Assembly (NCBI GenBank): GCA_013339765.2
Contig: CM023454.1
Location: 64,919,878 to 64,983,877 of the forward strand
Length of the DNA: 64,000 nt
Source of the DNA: Haemaphysalis longicornis
Lineage: Eukaryota > Arthropoda > Arachnida > Ixodida > Ixodidae
Direction: 5' to 3'
A program made the translations under genes and the position numbers. The notes under the pieces were generated by a model. The model had not been told where the DNA came from. It saw only the letters and a program-made list of their open reading frames with translations, and searched no databases. Shown here in pieces: positions 55,583-64,000 of this stretch (position 1 is the stretch's first letter; the number at the start of each line of letters is the position of its first letter).

Positions 55583-57586
55583 TGAACAGAGAGAAGAGAA
55601 GGCCTGGTAAACATGGCTGTTTGTCTCAGTTCGCCATGCCCACTGATGACGACTGGTGAAGTCCCCGATTAATAGATTCGGTATTCGGTGACGTCACGGT
55701 GCGCAAAGCCAAGTAGTGGTCCAGAGAAGGGGGTTGTACTAAACGTGCTGTGGTCCTGTTGTGAAATCCGAAGCGCGGGGCAGAGATTCTGTGGACAAGA
55801 GGAATTGAGCGTGCAGCGATCCGAAAGCAGGGGGAAATGCGATGCAGCCAGCAAAGATAGAATGAACAAGGAGAGGAATATGCCTGGTAAACATGGCTAT
55901 TGGTCTCAGTTCGCCATGCCCACTGATGAAACATTTGTGAAATCTGGAATTTATAGATTCGGTATTCGGTGCCGTCATGGTGCGCCGAGCCACATAGTGG
56001 TCCAGACAAGGCCAGTTGTACGACACGTGATGTGCTCCTGTTGTGGAATCCGAAGCGCTAGGCAGAGATGGTGTAGACATCAGGAACGGAGCGTGCAGCG
56101 ATGCGCCAGATGGGGGAAATGCGATGCAGTCAGCAAAGATAGAGTCAACAAAGAGAGGAATATGCCTGGTAAACATGGGTATTGGTTTCAGCTCGTCATG
56201 CCCAGTGGTGAAAAATTTGTGAAATCCGGAATTCGTAGATTTGGTAATCGGTGCCGTCATGGTGCGCAGAGCCACGTAGTGGTCCAGACAAGGGGAGTTG
56301 TACGACACGTGCTGTGGTCCTGCTGTGGAATCCGAACCGTGAGGCAGTGATGCTGTAGAAATCAGGAACGGAGCGTGCAGCGATACGCCACCTGGGGGAA
56401 ATACGATGCAGCCAGAAAAGATAGAATGAACAAAGAGAGGAATATGCTTGGTAAACATGGCTATAGGTCTTAGTTCGCCATGCCGACTGATGGAAAATCT
56501 GGGAAATCCGAAATTTATAGATTCGGTAATCGGTGCCGTCATGTTGCGCAGAGCCACGTAATGGTCTAGAGAAGGGGAGTTTTACGACACGTGCTGTGGT
56601 CCTGTTGCGGAATCCGAAGCGCTAGGCAGAGATTGTGTACACATCAGGAACGGAGCGTGCAGCGATCCGCGAGCTGGGAGAAATGCGATGCAGCCAGGTA
56701 AGATAGCCTGAACAAAATCACAAATAGGCCTCGTAAATATGGCTGTAGGTCTTTGTTCGCCATGCCCACTGATGACGACTGGTGAAGTTTGGGATTTACA
56801 GATTCGGTATTTGGTGACGTCACGGTGCGCAAACCCACGTAGTTGTCCAGAAAAGGGGAGTTGTACGACACGTGCTGTGCTCCTGTTGTGGAATCCGAAC
56901 CGTGAGGCAGATATTCTGTAGACACGAGAAACGGAGCGTGTAGCGATCCGCCAGCAGGGGGAAATGCGATGCAGCCAGAAAAAATAGCCTCAACAAAGAG
57001 AGAAATAGGCCTGGTAACGATGGCTGTTGGTCTCAGTTCGCCATCCCCACTGATGAAAATTTGTAGAAGTCCGGAATTTAGGGGTTCGGTATTGGTGTCG
57101 TCACGTTGCACAGAGCAACGCAGTGGTGCTGAGAAGGGGTGTTGTACGACACGTGCTGTGGGCCCGTTTTGGAATCTGAAGCGCGATGCGGAGATGCTGT
57201 AGACATCAGGAACGGAGCGTGCAGCGATGCGCCAGCTGGGAGAAATGCGATGCAGCCAGCAAAGATAGAATGAAAATAGAGAGGAATATGCCTGGAAAAC
57301 AAGGCTATTGGTGTCAGTTCGGCATTCCCACTGATGGAAAATTGGTGTAATCCGGAATTTATAGATTCGGTATTCGGTGCCGTCATGGTGCGCAGAGGAC
57401 ACGTAGTGGTCCAGAGAAGGGGAGTGGTACGACAAGTGCTGTGGTTCTGCTGTGGAATCCGGAAGCGCTAGGCAGAGATGGTGTAGACATCAGGAACGGA
57501 GTGTGCAGCGATGCGCCAGTTGGGAGAAATGCGATGCAGCCAGCAAAGATAGAATGAACAAAGAGAGGAATATGCCTGGTATACAT
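55583..57586. repeat. Tandem array 2 of about 281-bp monomers (5' side of CR1 copy 2)
   Basis: About seven units. Marker block near 55752, 56035, 56320, 56600, 56880, 57165 and 57447. It uses the same monomer family and subtypes as array 1; the variant with gctcctgttgtggaatccga at 56880 matches those at 42681 and 44084. Minus-strand frames of 272 and 263 codons run through it for the same periodicity reason. The array stops abruptly at about 57586, inside a monomer, against RTE sequence. Confidence 0.9.
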
Positions 57587-57589
57587 CCT

Positions 57590-58450
57590 TGTATAGAATC
57601 TTTCTGCTACCTTAATTATGTTGTCCACGTTCTGCCAAATACTGTTTGGCAGCCTGTCTTTGCCGATGGCTATAATTCTGACAGTAGCTTTTCAGCGTTG
57701 TACGAATTGCGGCGTTTCTTCGATCAGTGCTATGCTATGTGCACGAATGTCCTTTCTTTTTTTTCTCTCTCGTAGTCTTAACAGCTAACGTAATTTAGTA
57801 TAATGTTTCGTACTTGCCACTTTCATTTTATTATGTCTGCACCTAATTCATTCGTTTTTAAATTTTTTAAGAAGTTCTACCCTACATACTGCTTAAACCA
57901 CTGCTTCTGCTGATTCCCTGTTTGCAGTTCTTGGGGTTGTCATTTATGCTGTTTGCACTGAACTTGTTCTGCTGGTTTAGAAGCGAAAATTTGTGTTCAA
58001 GAGTTATTTCGACTCCCGCGATTTAGCTCCGACCGACTACACTGCGGATTTCTTTGTTTTATCGAGTTAATCGCTCACCCTTTCGAGAATCAGCAATTCC
58101 TCCAATTTAACCGCAGTCTTGTCGCTCCTTAAATCTTATCATCTCCACGTTTTGTGCAATAAAAGGGTTTTCCTTAAACGAAGTCAATTTCGTGTTTTGT
58201 TGCACCTTCAGTACTTTTCCATGACAATTTCTGTCTTTTAGTTGGCGAAAGGATGGGCTCATCAACCTCTTATATTCCTCTCTGCAAGTCGAACCTCAGT
58301 ATCTCTTCAACTGTTGCAATTATCTATTCCAAATTTTTCAAATGGCTTTTTCCCAGTTGCTTTTAACCGACCTTTGCGTTAGTCTCCCATCACAATCGTA
58401 AACTGTGTGGCCGCAGTCGATGGCTTCATTATCAAAAATGATTGTTCAGA
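57590..58450 (-). pseudogene. RTE-like LINE fragment, minus strand (distal piece)
   Basis: Reads as the inverted relative of 47742-48640. Blocks of the plus copy such as tgattccctgtttgcagttc, gaagtcaatttc-type and cgacctttgcgttagtctcc are found here in reverse complement. Near 57640-57590 it encodes QNVDNIIKVAERFYTRMYT, overlapping the region also present at 52186-52095. No intact frame longer than about 80 codons remains. Confidence 0.55.
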
Positions 58451-58684
58451 ACATCCTTTGTCCCGCCGGGAACCTGGGTAGGCTGGATACTGGCTTCTTC
58501 TCTTCTTAACCTGTATCGCTGGTTTACATGGTCAGAATTGCTCCGAGGCTTTTACTGGTTCTGAAAAATACTTCCCGTTGCCTTTTAGTTCTCTGGTAAA
58601 TGTAAACCCACCTTGAAGTTTTCTGGTCTTGGGATCCACTGTAAAGCAGAATATTTCGCGTGGCCAAATTCGACTCAGTTGTCT
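58451..58684. other. No recognisable gene
   Basis: Short boundary region between the RTE remnant and the gypsy B 3' LTR. Confidence 0.4.
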
Positions 58685-59070
58685 TAAAAAAAAACAAGTA
58701 TATTGGAGCGAACTTGTGCTTCCATAACTAAAAAGAATACAGAGGCGATGTAGCAGCGGTCAAAAAATGGATTTGCGTAGGCGAGCGTCGTCGAAAGGAA
58801 AGCCGTGGCGTCTGCTCTGCAGGATTTTATCTTTCGGCCCGAGTGTTCCTGGAACCGTCGATTTACATCCAGAACATTGTAGACCAGAGAAGATTATTCT
58901 GTGGTAGGGACTTTACGACGACACAGTCTGCAAATCTGAATGAGAAAGCCTTTGCGGCAAAAAAATAAAGAATAGAAGGCGCGTTTTGCTTGACACAGAT
59001 AACAGAGCCGGGCGTGGCCGGGCGGAAAAAAAAACAAATAAATAAACTAACACATTCGTGGTTCGCGTCA
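58685..59070 (-). repeat. 3' LTR of gypsy B
   Basis: About 385 bp matched by 63357-63741: shared blocks tattggagcgaactt, aagaatacagaggcg, gtgtctgctctgcagg, ctttcggc-cgagtgtt and gaaccgtcgatttaca. It ends gttcgcgtca at 59070. On its outer side in the element (59071-59085) the minus strand has AGAGGGGTGACAA, the expected polypurine tract. The true left boundary may extend about 30 bp further. Confidence 0.8.
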
Positions 59071-59203
59071 TTGTCACCCCTCTACGAGTGCATCGACCCG
59101 ACGCCAAAACAAAAGACAATCCGAACAAATACCAAAAAAGGCCGTCATCTTGCATAGTAATGTTTCAAGTGAACCACGTGGACGACTTCGGGCAGCGCGC
59201 GTC

Positions 59204-60160
59204 TTAGTGATGTTCCCGAATAACCATTGGGGATAACCTCGCAGGTACGTTGGTCGACACGTCGTACAATCTGGTTGGGTCTGAAATACCGTCGCAGAAG
59301 CTTCTCAGATTACGCGTCGTCGGACGAGACGAAACCGAAGCACGAGTCTCTGGGTGGTACTCGGCGTCTCGGCGTCGGAGGTTGTAGTTCCCGGCATCCA
59401 CGAGCTGCTGGTTCGTTGTACGAACTCGAGCGAGCTTGCGGGCCTCCTCCGCACGCTGAAAGTATCCTTGGACGTAGGGGTTGAGGTCGTCGTCTTCTAC
59501 ATGCCGAAGTATGGTGTTAAGCATCGTAGTCGCCCGTCTTCCGTAGACAAGCTCGAAATGCGTCGTCTGCGTAGTTTCCTGGATACCCGTGTTGTACGCA
59601 AACGTTACATACGGGAGCACTTCATCCCATGTCTTATGTTCAGCGCCGACGTACATTGACAGCATATCTTCGATTGTCTTGTTCAGACGTTTATTTAGTG
59701 TGTTCGTTTGGAGGTGGTACGCCTTCGTTCTTCGGTGATTTGTGTTGCATTAGCGTAATTCTCCTTGCATCAGCTCCGCAGTACAGGCCGTTCTGTGGTC
59801 CGTGATTAGGACTTCCAAAGCTCCATGTCGTAGCACAACTTGGCTTATAAGGACCTATGCCACTTCTTGTGCAGTCGCCCTCGTAAGAGCGGCGGTCTCT
59901 GCGTAGCGCGTCATTTTGTCTGTCACTGCGACAATACACTTGTTTTCAGATCGGGGTGTAGGGAATGGCCCAGAAGGTCGATTCCAATCTGTTGGAAGGG
60001 CCTCGGTGGGACGGCGACTGGCTGCATAAGTCCGGAGGGTCTATTCGGTGGCGTTTATTCGTCGCTGGCAGTCACGGCAGCTCCGTACGTCGTTGGTTAC
60101 GTCGGATGTATTTTGGGGTAGTCGAACTGCTGCGGAGGACATAGCTTGTGGATCGTGGGG
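59204..60160 (-). pseudogene. Gypsy B integrase
   Basis: The 153-codon minus-strand frame 59665-59204 reads MLSMYVGAEHKTWDEVLPYV, TFAYNTGIQETTQTTHFELV and QRAEEARKLARVRTTNQQL, the C-terminal half of a gypsy integrase. Upstream frames (60160-59670) give GPSNRLESTFWAIP (first-Asp region), a CIVAVTDKMTRYAETAALTR-type block and QTNTLNKRLNKT. In that last block the catalytic Glu position (TNGL-x-E-R-L-N-K) holds Lys. It is the same family as gypsy A and C. Gag lies just upstream at 60296-60758, so protease, RT and RNase H were deleted between them. Confidence 0.75.
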
Positions 60161-60295
60161 TACTTCGGAAGGCGTAGAACTTCCCAACGCTTGTTGCACT
60201 TATTTCCTAATCACGTAGGTAAGGGAAGTGACGTGGGGCTGCGGTGGCGTGGGGAGAAGTTTCCGCAGCTCCTCTCTTACTACTGCGTGGATGGT

Positions 60296-60758
60296 TTAGC
60301 GTAGGCTATCAGCTGGAAACCGCATGTTGTCGACGTAGTTCGCATTGGCCGCGCCAACAAAGTTTTTGTCATACTTCTTAGCACGCATCTCGAGAGCATT
60401 CTCAATCATGGTGGCTTCAATCACGAATTCGGCGCTGGTTTTGCGTGGGCTGCGGACAAGTCCAGCAAACAGTTCCTCCCTCACACTATGCATCAAGAAG
60501 CGTAACTTTTTTTCTTCATGCTTTTGGGGTCCGCGCGGCGAAATAGTTGCTTCATCTCCTCAGCGAAGATCATGACCTTTCGTGGGGGTGTTGCGTGCGC
60601 ATTTCCAACAAATGGCCGCGCCGTTCTTTCTACACAACTGTGGCTTGTCGGATCGGGAGCTTTCATGGTTTTCAAACCACGTTCGCACCCTATCTTCTAA
60701 GTGGAAGAAAACATGGGGGGAAGTTTTTTCGTCATCCCACCTGTTAAAGATGCGGACG
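60296..60758 (-). pseudogene. Gypsy B Gag, C-terminal part
   Basis: Minus-strand frames: RVRIFNRWDDEKTSPHVFFH followed by LEDRVRTWFENHESS (60758-60655), FAEEMKQLFRRADP (about 60570-60530) and MHSVREELFAGLVRSPRKTS, then ENALEMRAKKYDKNF (60492-60340). These are the capsid blocks of gypsy Gag (WFENHE, LFRRADP, LMRGVKEQLFAGL). Shifts occur between blocks. The N-terminal continuation is at 63055-63190, beyond the BEL-like insertion; both edges share the codons for E-R-V. Confidence 0.7.
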
Positions 60759-60763
60759 CGCTC
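60759..60763. repeat. 5-bp target duplication (left) of BEL-like insertion
   Basis: cgctc here and at 63055-63059. The element begins TGTTAAG at 60764 and ends ATTCAACA at 63054. Confidence 0.7.
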
Positions 60764-60916
60764 TGTTAAGAGAACAACGACCGAAGCGAGACCGAAGCCA
60801 TGGCTGCCCGTTAACATTTTCTGGTGCCAAAACCTAAGGAAATGTCGGGTCACTTTGGTCTGTTGCCTCGACACTGCTCCGGAACTCGTTGCACCCTCAC
60901 TGCGGCTGACAGAAAA

Positions 60917-61046
60917 TGGTAACGGAAGAACGACCGAAGCGAGATCGAAGCTAAGACTGCCCGTTACGGGGATTATAACTTTACTCGCACGGTGTACACT
61001 ATGATGATTACAACGGTAATGGCTTGTTCATACCCGATATTCAACA
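60917..61046. repeat. Left LTR-like copy of the BEL-like element
   Basis: About 130 bp, collinear with 62939-63054 apart from small insertions (an extra tgatgattacaacggtaa-type segment). Very short for a BEL LTR, so both copies may be trimmed. Confidence 0.6.
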
Positions 61047-62149
61047 AACTCCCGTGCCTGCAACGTTCGTATCCAACCACAAGTAGAAACGCTGTACGGA
61101 GGCCGATTAATCAATCAAACATCCTAACAATTTGTTTTCCGGTCCATAATGTATATCCTGGTGAAGCTGCCCGCAAACGCTGTGCTTTTTTGTCTCCACC
61201 GGGGCATCCACCGTCTCACAGCTTTCACTCACCCAAACGCCGCCAAGGTGCAGCAGCCGACATCCAAACTGGGCTCCAAGCCCTCTATGACGTCTCCAGT
61301 CGTTCAGTCAAGTAGGTATTTTGCTGAAGCTGTTGCCGTGAAAGTCTCAACCGTTCCTTGTACCTGCAGCCGTCATGCATCTAGTAGGTAGGTGGATTGT
61401 GATCGGTCTTGTGCCTGTCTCGTGCTTGCGTTTTAGCTCTTTCCGATTCCTCTAAGCACATTTTCTCGATGGGAACCTAGTCAGCATATGGCTCGGCTCC
61501 TTTCGGACCAGGCCTCAGTGGCTGCTCGCTGTGACAAGAAAGGGTCAAGTGTGATTCAGAGCTTCTACCCTCAGCAACACGGAATAACTCATTTTGGCCC
61601 TTAGGTGCACCCTCAGGAACTAATTCTACAAATGCAGCCAGCTGGCTTCCAGGAAGGTCCAGTGAGGATTCATCCTTCATGAAGTAGGGAACAATGATGT
61701 ATTTGAGCCCTTACGGTTGACAGTCGACGTTTCCTTTCACATCTTTGACTTCACGTTTTCTGTCGTCTTCTCGGGTTACTGTCACTGAAACTTCTTTGAC
61801 GGCGACAGGCGCGTTATCATGTTAATCACGCTTAGCGTTTCTTCGTACACTCGAATGTGGGGCATTTCGGAAAAGTGAACCTTCGGCTGCTACAAGGCCT
61901 GTTTCCTTGACGGAAACTTCAGGGGTGCTAGTAGACTAAATGCTCACTGTATTGGTCTGTATCGTATTCTGGTCTCACAGGGGCAAAAATAACTCCCGTT
62001 CGTCGCACGTCGCGTTGGACTGAACCGGATTTTGCACTGCCGTCCTGGAGCAAATCTGCAGACTATCTCTTTGCCCACTTTTGTTAGAAGTAGAGATTTC
62101 CCCCGTCGCGATGTACGGGAAATGGCAGAATGGGTTCTCGCTAGGTTCT

Positions 62150-62925
62150 CCTCACGTGGTGGATGTAAACGTTCTCCTCACGTGGTGCATGTAAACGTCT
62201 TATCCTCTGGCCGCTGCATGTCGGGCAAGACCGTGTGGACATGGAACGTCACCTGGAAATGGTTCCCAAGCCTCTGTAGTTCAGCCAGGGCACCAATAAC
62301 CGTGCTCACCTGCAGCGTTGGTGGGACAACTTGCAAGGTTGGTGTATGTAAGTGGACGTGAGAGGGGTCGCCTTACGGGTTGCCGTGCGAACACCATTGG
62401 ACATAATGGTCAGTGGTCATAAAAATTTGGCCTGCTAGTAGTGGCGTTGGTGGTGCCTTTCATGCCCGACGCCTTTAAGACCTTCAAGGCATTGCGGAGC
62501 CGGTTGAGGGTGCGGCATATACCTCCTCGGTACGCCAGGGCCTCGAAGTATTCGCGCTCGACTTCCTCATGGTCAAGTATATCGATACGTTACTGGTGTA
62601 TCTCATACATTGTGGTATCTTTGCTCTCAAGCAGATCAATGGTCGCTTGCAAGTCGCGCGGAGATGGAGACGGGCTTCCAGAAGCCAATTCGCTGCCTCG
62701 AGCAGTCTTGCAGTAGCTACGCGAACGATGCGTTGCTGCCAGAGCAGCTTATCCGTTCGACACTGTCGGTCGTCACTGGACGGTCTGGGCCAGCCATGCC
62801 AACCTTCTGCTGAGGGCGGGGCTGATCAGCGGAAACACTCAAACGAGCGAGGGTTCTGCGAACCTCGATCCGGAGGGGACGTCGGTGGTCTCCTTCGTCG
62901 CGTGCTGTAATCTTATCGGGTTTAA
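62150..62925 (-). pseudogene. BEL/Pao-like Gag fragment
   Basis: Minus-strand pieces: LLEAANWLLEARLHL (about 62700), IDLLESKDTTMYEIHQ and IDILDHEEVEREYFEALAYR (62640-62530), then LNRLRNALKVLKASGMKG (62510-62450), together resembling the helical N-terminal region of BEL Gag. LAELQRLGNHFQVTFHVHT (62295-62235) resembles the L-P-K/T-L-x2-F-x-G...W-x-x-F-x2-F block that follows. Stops separate these pieces. The region 61050-62150 further downstream has no motif that I can assign. Confidence 0.5.
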
Positions 62926-62938
62926 CGGCACCAGAAAA

Positions 62939-63054
62939 TGTTAACGGAAGAACGACCGAAGGTCGACTGAGCCATGGATGCCCGTTACGTGCATGATAAC
63001 TTTACTTGCACGGTCTACGCGATATGATGACTGGTTCATACCCGAGATTCAACA
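62939..63054. repeat. Right LTR-like copy of the BEL-like element
   Basis: 116 bp starting tgttaacggaagaacgaccg and ending cccgagattcaaca, next to the primer-site-like TGGTGCCG on the minus strand (62933-62926). Confidence 0.6.
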
Positions 63055-63190
63055 CGCTCCACTTTACGCAACCAGTCCTCATGGACTTCTCCGGGGGATC
63101 CGCGGAAGGATGGTGGTTCCTGGGGCTGTTGAAGAACGAGGGTAGGGCTGGTTATGGTGCCTGCATTGATCATGGTGGTGGTCGTGACGT
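63055..63190 (-). pseudogene. Gypsy B Gag, N-terminal part
   Basis: The minus strand reads LVLQQPQEPPSFRGSPGEVH, then EDWLRKVERV, the start of gypsy Gag (PxxFxG-x3-ED-x-EDWLxxFERV). It breaks off exactly at the BEL-like insertion and continues at 60758. Between here and the 5' LTR (63357) lies leader sequence. Confidence 0.65.
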
Positions 63191-63356
63191 CTTCTTTCCT
63201 TGCTTTATCCGGAAGGAGCCAAACTGCGGCTGAAGACCTTGCGAAGGGCGCCTGGCACGAGTGGGACTTTCTTGTCGGCTTGACAAGGGCATAGGATGCA
63301 TTTACCCAGCACCTCCACCAGACGTCTCGTGGCGAAAGACGACGCAGTAGTCTTCA

Positions 63357-63741
63357 AGGAAAACAAGTGTATTGGAGCGAACTTCTGTTCCCCTAACAAC
63401 TCAAAAGAATACAGAGGCGGCGAAGCAGCAGTCAAGAAATTGACTGTCGCAGGCGAGTGTCGTCACAAGGATTGCGGTGGTGTCTGCTCTGCAGGCCTTT
63501 ATCTTTCGGCGCGAGTGTTTCTAGAACCGTCGATTTACACCCAGAACATTGTAGATCAGAGAAAATTATTCTGGGCTAATGACGTTAAGACGACACAGTC
63601 TGCTTATCTGAATGAGATGACCCGTGCGGCATAAAAATAAAGCATGGAAGACCCTCTTCGCCTCACACAGGTAACAGAGCCCAGTGTGGCCGGGCAGTAA
63701 AACAAACAATAAATATACAAACGCATTCATGGTTCGCGGCA
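63357..63741 (-). repeat. 5' LTR of gypsy B
   Basis: Matches 58685-59070 over about 385 bp in the same orientation and ends ggttcgcggca at 63741. AATAAA-like motifs occur at 63634-63640 and 63709-63714. A plus-strand frame of 112 codons across it is antisense to the element and carries no domain. Confidence 0.8.
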
Positions 63742-64000
63742 ATATGGCAGCTGGTGAACTCTATCGCGGAAGCTAGCGGGACTCAAAGACTCTGAGCTCT
63801 AGACAGAGTGACCCGTGCTGTTTTATTTGTTGTGCTCGAACCAATATCTCTAGCTTCCCCATCTTCCTCCTTTTAAACATCTTCCCGCGGGCCCAAGCTG
63901 TTCAAATGTCCATCTACACCTGCGGTGTTCGAAGTTTTCGTTACTTGGATTGGCGATGGAGCCAACGGTGCCAGAACCTTCGGGTTACACACCACCGTAT
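63742..64000. other. No recognisable gene
   Basis: Sequence beyond the gypsy B 5' LTR. A ggtgccagaaccttcgggtt stretch at 63970-63989 resembles a primer-site/LTR junction of another retrotransposon, but the window ends before this can be tested. Confidence 0.35.

Larger units (their letters stand above)
60764..63054 (-). mobile_element. BEL/Pao-like element nested in gypsy B gag, internally deleted
   Basis: 2,291 bp bounded by the duplicated cgctc. Direct LTR-like copies lie at 60917-61046 and 62939-63054 (both start with a taacggaagaacgaccgaag block and end tacccgagattcaaca/tacccgatattcaaca). On the minus strand the right LTR is followed after five bases by TGGTGCCG (62926-62933), a primer-site form shared with the BEL remnants at 49.3 and 51.7 kb. 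Gag-like sequence follows, but no RT or integrase, so the element is non-autonomous. The left 150 bp (60764-60916) are rearranged and contain an inverted LTR-end plus primer-site piece. Confidence 0.65.

Noticed and set aside
63296..63634. 112-codon plus-strand frame
   Set aside because: It falls within the gypsy B 5' LTR, whose other copy at 58685-59070 does not keep it open.

Overview
The window looks like intergenic or heterochromatin-like DNA of an arthropod, and a hard tick is my best guess. That guess rests on which transposon families are present (CR1-like, I-like and RTE-like LINEs, Penelope-like elements, Ty3/gypsy, BEL/Pao and pogo/Tigger DNA transposons) and on how their remnants read. 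It is recollection-based inference, not a database result. I found no host exon, tRNA, rRNA or CRISPR array. Every coding stretch I could recognise belongs to a decayed transposable element, with stops, frameshifts or lost catalytic residues.

Layout. 0-13 kb is mostly unassignable AT-rich sequence with faint gypsy, Penelope and LINE remnants (about 0.1-0.95, 2.0-2.3, 4.6-5.6 and 9.6-10.0 kb). A deletion derivative of a Tigger element lies at 13.3-14.1 kb. From 19.2 to 26.6 kb is a gypsy complex: a plus-strand gypsy (A) whose integrase gene is split by a Penelope-like element with an 11-bp target duplication, followed by an antisense gypsy fragment between LTR-like copies, the whole flanked by a diverged direct repeat. 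27.2-30.3 kb holds LINE and gypsy fragments, including a 180-codon frame that fuses gypsy integrase to a LINE RNase H. 31.4-35.3 kb is a minus-strand gypsy (D) interrupted by about 1.5 kb of unknown sequence.

The most interesting part is 35.9-58.5 kb. A minus-strand CR1-like LINE with a 2A-like motif near its N-terminus is preceded at its 5' side by a long tandem array of about 281-bp monomers. The same arrangement occurs again at 52.2-57.6 kb with a shorter array. The two copies are natural before/after pictures of each other: copy 1 carries a 1,024-bp Tigger-like element (TA duplication) that copy 2 lacks, and copy 2 carries a 2,458-bp Penelope-like element (12-bp duplication, about 495-bp inverted arms) that copy 1 lacks. 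Around copy 2, RTE and BEL remnants lie as an imperfect inverted pair (47.7-49.9 kb against 51.1-52.2 plus 57.6-58.5 kb).

From 58.7 to 63.7 kb a minus-strand gypsy (B) keeps both LTRs, gag and integrase but has lost protease, RT and RNase H. Its gag is split by a 2,291-bp BEL-like element flanked by a 5-bp duplication. The elements do not form a pathway. Their nesting order gives a relative insertion history.
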